This document shows positions 6,094 through 7,146 of a stretch of 7,146 bases of DNA, one piece after another. Source of the DNA: Paludibacteraceae bacterium (GTDB taxonomy: Bacteria > Bacteroidota > Bacteroidia > Bacteroidales > Paludibacteraceae); contig JAGCIZ010000322.1 in assembly GCA_017648235.1 (NCBI GenBank), positions 1 to 7,146 of the forward strand, given 5' to 3'. The position numbers and the translations under genes are program-made. The notes below the pieces were generated by a model. That model made no database searches. It was not told the DNA's origin and saw only the letters and a program-made list of their open reading frames with translations. Each line of letters begins with the position of its first letter. Position 1 is the first letter of the stretch.

Positions 6094-7095
6094 CTAATCT
6101 TCACGCACAGCACGAATCAAACATCTCTCACATCGATCTCTTTTTCTCCCATTAGTTGAGTAGAAGCAATATGCTTGGTAAGGAATTTCTTCATAAAGGG
6201 AACTAGACCAATAGTCATTACATCCAAGGAAAATAAAATTGCCATTATCACTTTCTACTTTATATGCAGATAATAATACATAATCCCTAGCAGGTGTTAG
6301 AATATCTACGTATGTCCAAGAGCATTTGTCTATCAATTCTTGAAACTCTTCTTTAGTAGGCATGCGCCATTCATCTCCCCAAAGCACAGACGCAGCATCA
6401 TCTTCTGCCTCAAGTGTGGTTATGTTGTCAATGAAATCATAGTAATAACCATAGCTCTCATCTGTGCAATATTTAGTTAAGGACCATTGACCTCCGTAGC
6501 ACCATTTGTAGTTGCTCCAATCCCAATCATAATAATCTGAATAATCTGTTTCGACGCCAGTGGTTTCTCCCCATCTGAAAAGTAGTCCATCCTCTTCTAT
6601 TTTCTCCGCTCCTATGTCATAGGTTGCCCATTTTACGCTTAAGCCTAAATCTGCATAGTCAGGAGTTTTATAATTGGGAATCTCTATCTCTTTTATTCTT
6701 CCTTCTTCTTCCCAGTTGTTAAGAAAAGGACTGAAACGTAGTGTTTTTCCACGAAGATCCACTATATGCCCATCTTCATATTCCCAAAATAAAGGTAGTG
6801 ATATAGTTATATAATCTCCATTTATTTTTTCTGCATAGTGATATCCAAAAGAATGATAATGATAATAACAATCGTTAGGATCATATATAGAAATAGAAAA
6901 TCCACACTCTCCGTGTTGCTCAAGAACTTCTTTATTAATCCGTGCGGTAAGTGTTACGCCTTTTTCTGAAACCAAAGCTTCTCCTGTGTATACGGAAAAA
7001 AACTTTTCTTCGTCTACCTTTAAGCAACTTTGTAGGCAAAGAACAACGGTAGAAAGCAATATTATGCCATATTTTTTTATTGTTTTCATATTCAT
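6094..7095 (-). CDS. Predicted lipoprotein with FN3-like and FISUMP/DUF1566-like domains, function unknown
   Basis: 333 residues. Residues 1-24 are a lipoprotein signal: basic MNMKTIKK, hydrophobic YGIILLSTVVLCL, lipobox LQSC with acylated Cys24. The next residues LKVDEEKFF are acidic, which in Bacteroidota can direct lipoproteins to the outer surface (inference). Residues about 34-142 are beta-rich and resemble the Ig/FN3-like modules common in Bacteroidales lipoproteins (VYTGEALVSEKGVTLTARI). Residues about 147-331 match a repetitive lectin-like family: DLGLSVKWATYDIGA (149-163), RWGETTG (174-180), a Tyr/Trp/Asp-rich stretch (184-200), LTKYCT (206-211), TLEAEDDAASVLWGDEWRMP (227-246), EEFQELIDKCSW (249-260), NDYWSSSLY (293-301) and a final IRAVRED. 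I recall these as FISUMP/DUF1566-type domains; substrate unknown. The FIFL-to-YWSSS loop looks shortened. ATG at 7095 is used; the in-frame ATG at 7089 (M3) is equally possible. Monocistronic as far as seen; its promoter is not clear within the 51 nt to the window edge. Confidence 0.8.
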   Translation of the reverse strand: MNMKTIKKYGIILLSTVVLCLQSCLKVDEEKFFSVYTGEALVSEKGVTLTARINKEVLEQHGECGFSISIYDPNDCYYHYHSFGYHYAEKINGDYITISLPLFWEYEDGHIVDLRGKTLRFSPFLNNWEEEGRIKEIEIPNYKTPDYADLGLSVKWATYDIGAEKIEEDGLLFRWGETTGVETDYSDYYDWDWSNYKWCYGGQWSLTKYCTDESYGYYYDFIDNITTLEAEDDAASVLWGDEWRMPTKEEFQELIDKCSWTYVDILTPARDYVLLSAYKVESDNGNFIFLGCNDYWSSSLYEEIPYQAYCFYSTNGRKRDRCERCLIRAVRED

Positions 7096-7146
7096 TTTTT
7101 CTTATTCAAATTAAACTTCCAACCTACACGAAAATTAATATCAAAA
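7096..7146. other. Upstream region of the lipoprotein gene, to the window edge
   Basis: 51 bases, AT-rich, with no ORF. On the minus strand the leader just before the ATG is AATAAGAAAAA, without a true Shine-Dalgarno sequence. TAATTTTC and TAATTTG are near-misses to the TAnnTTTG box, but neither has a properly spaced TTTG inside the window. Confidence 0.3.

Noticed and set aside
6094..7095. Formylglycine-generating enzyme or sulfatase-modifying factor
   Set aside because: The WRMPTKEEF and YWSSS blocks resemble the wider lectin-like fold, but the catalytic cysteine motif and sequence blocks of that enzyme family are not evident.

Overview
The window looks like chromosomal DNA from a member of the Bacteroidota, most likely Bacteroidales. 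The clues are low G+C, start codons without Shine-Dalgarno sequences behind A-rich leaders, a good match to the Bacteroides-type promoter (TTTG, 19 nt, TAnnTTTG) in front of valS, and a short lipoprotein signal leading into an 'LGLSVKWA...WRMPTKEEF...YWSSS' domain that I associate with Bacteroidales and Fibrobacter surface proteins. Genus cannot be fixed from the sequence.

Layout: (1) 1-423, plus strand, the last 140 codons of leuB (3-isopropylmalate dehydrogenase). (2) 416-455, a perfect 40-nt palindrome that covers the stop codons of two convergent genes and can act as a terminator in both directions. (3) 448-2064, minus, a YbiT-like ABC-F ATPase. (4) 2135-4756, minus, valS (valyl-tRNA synthetase). 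(5) 4933-5931, minus, pta (phosphate acetyltransferase). (6) 6094-7095, minus, a predicted lipoprotein with a FISUMP/DUF1566-like C-terminal domain. Each minus-strand gene is followed by a hairpin plus U-run, so the four genes look mostly like separate transcription units rather than one operon. Nothing indicates RNA genes, insertion sequences, CRISPR arrays or prophage.

The genes do not form one pathway. leuB is leucine biosynthesis, valS and the ABC-F protein both serve translation, pta is acetyl-CoA/acetate overflow metabolism, and the lipoprotein is an envelope protein of unknown role. The ABC-F gene begins only 24 nt after the valS terminator, with no obvious promoter of its own, so the two may be linked by read-through.

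I did not find a new multi-gene system. The points most worth a second look are the lopsided ATP sites of the ABC-F protein (second Walker A lost, second catalytic Glu replaced by Ser), the palindrome shared by two stop codons, the valS leader hairpin, the Gln at the expected NAD-ribose Asp position of LeuB, and the apparently shortened lectin-like domain of the lipoprotein.
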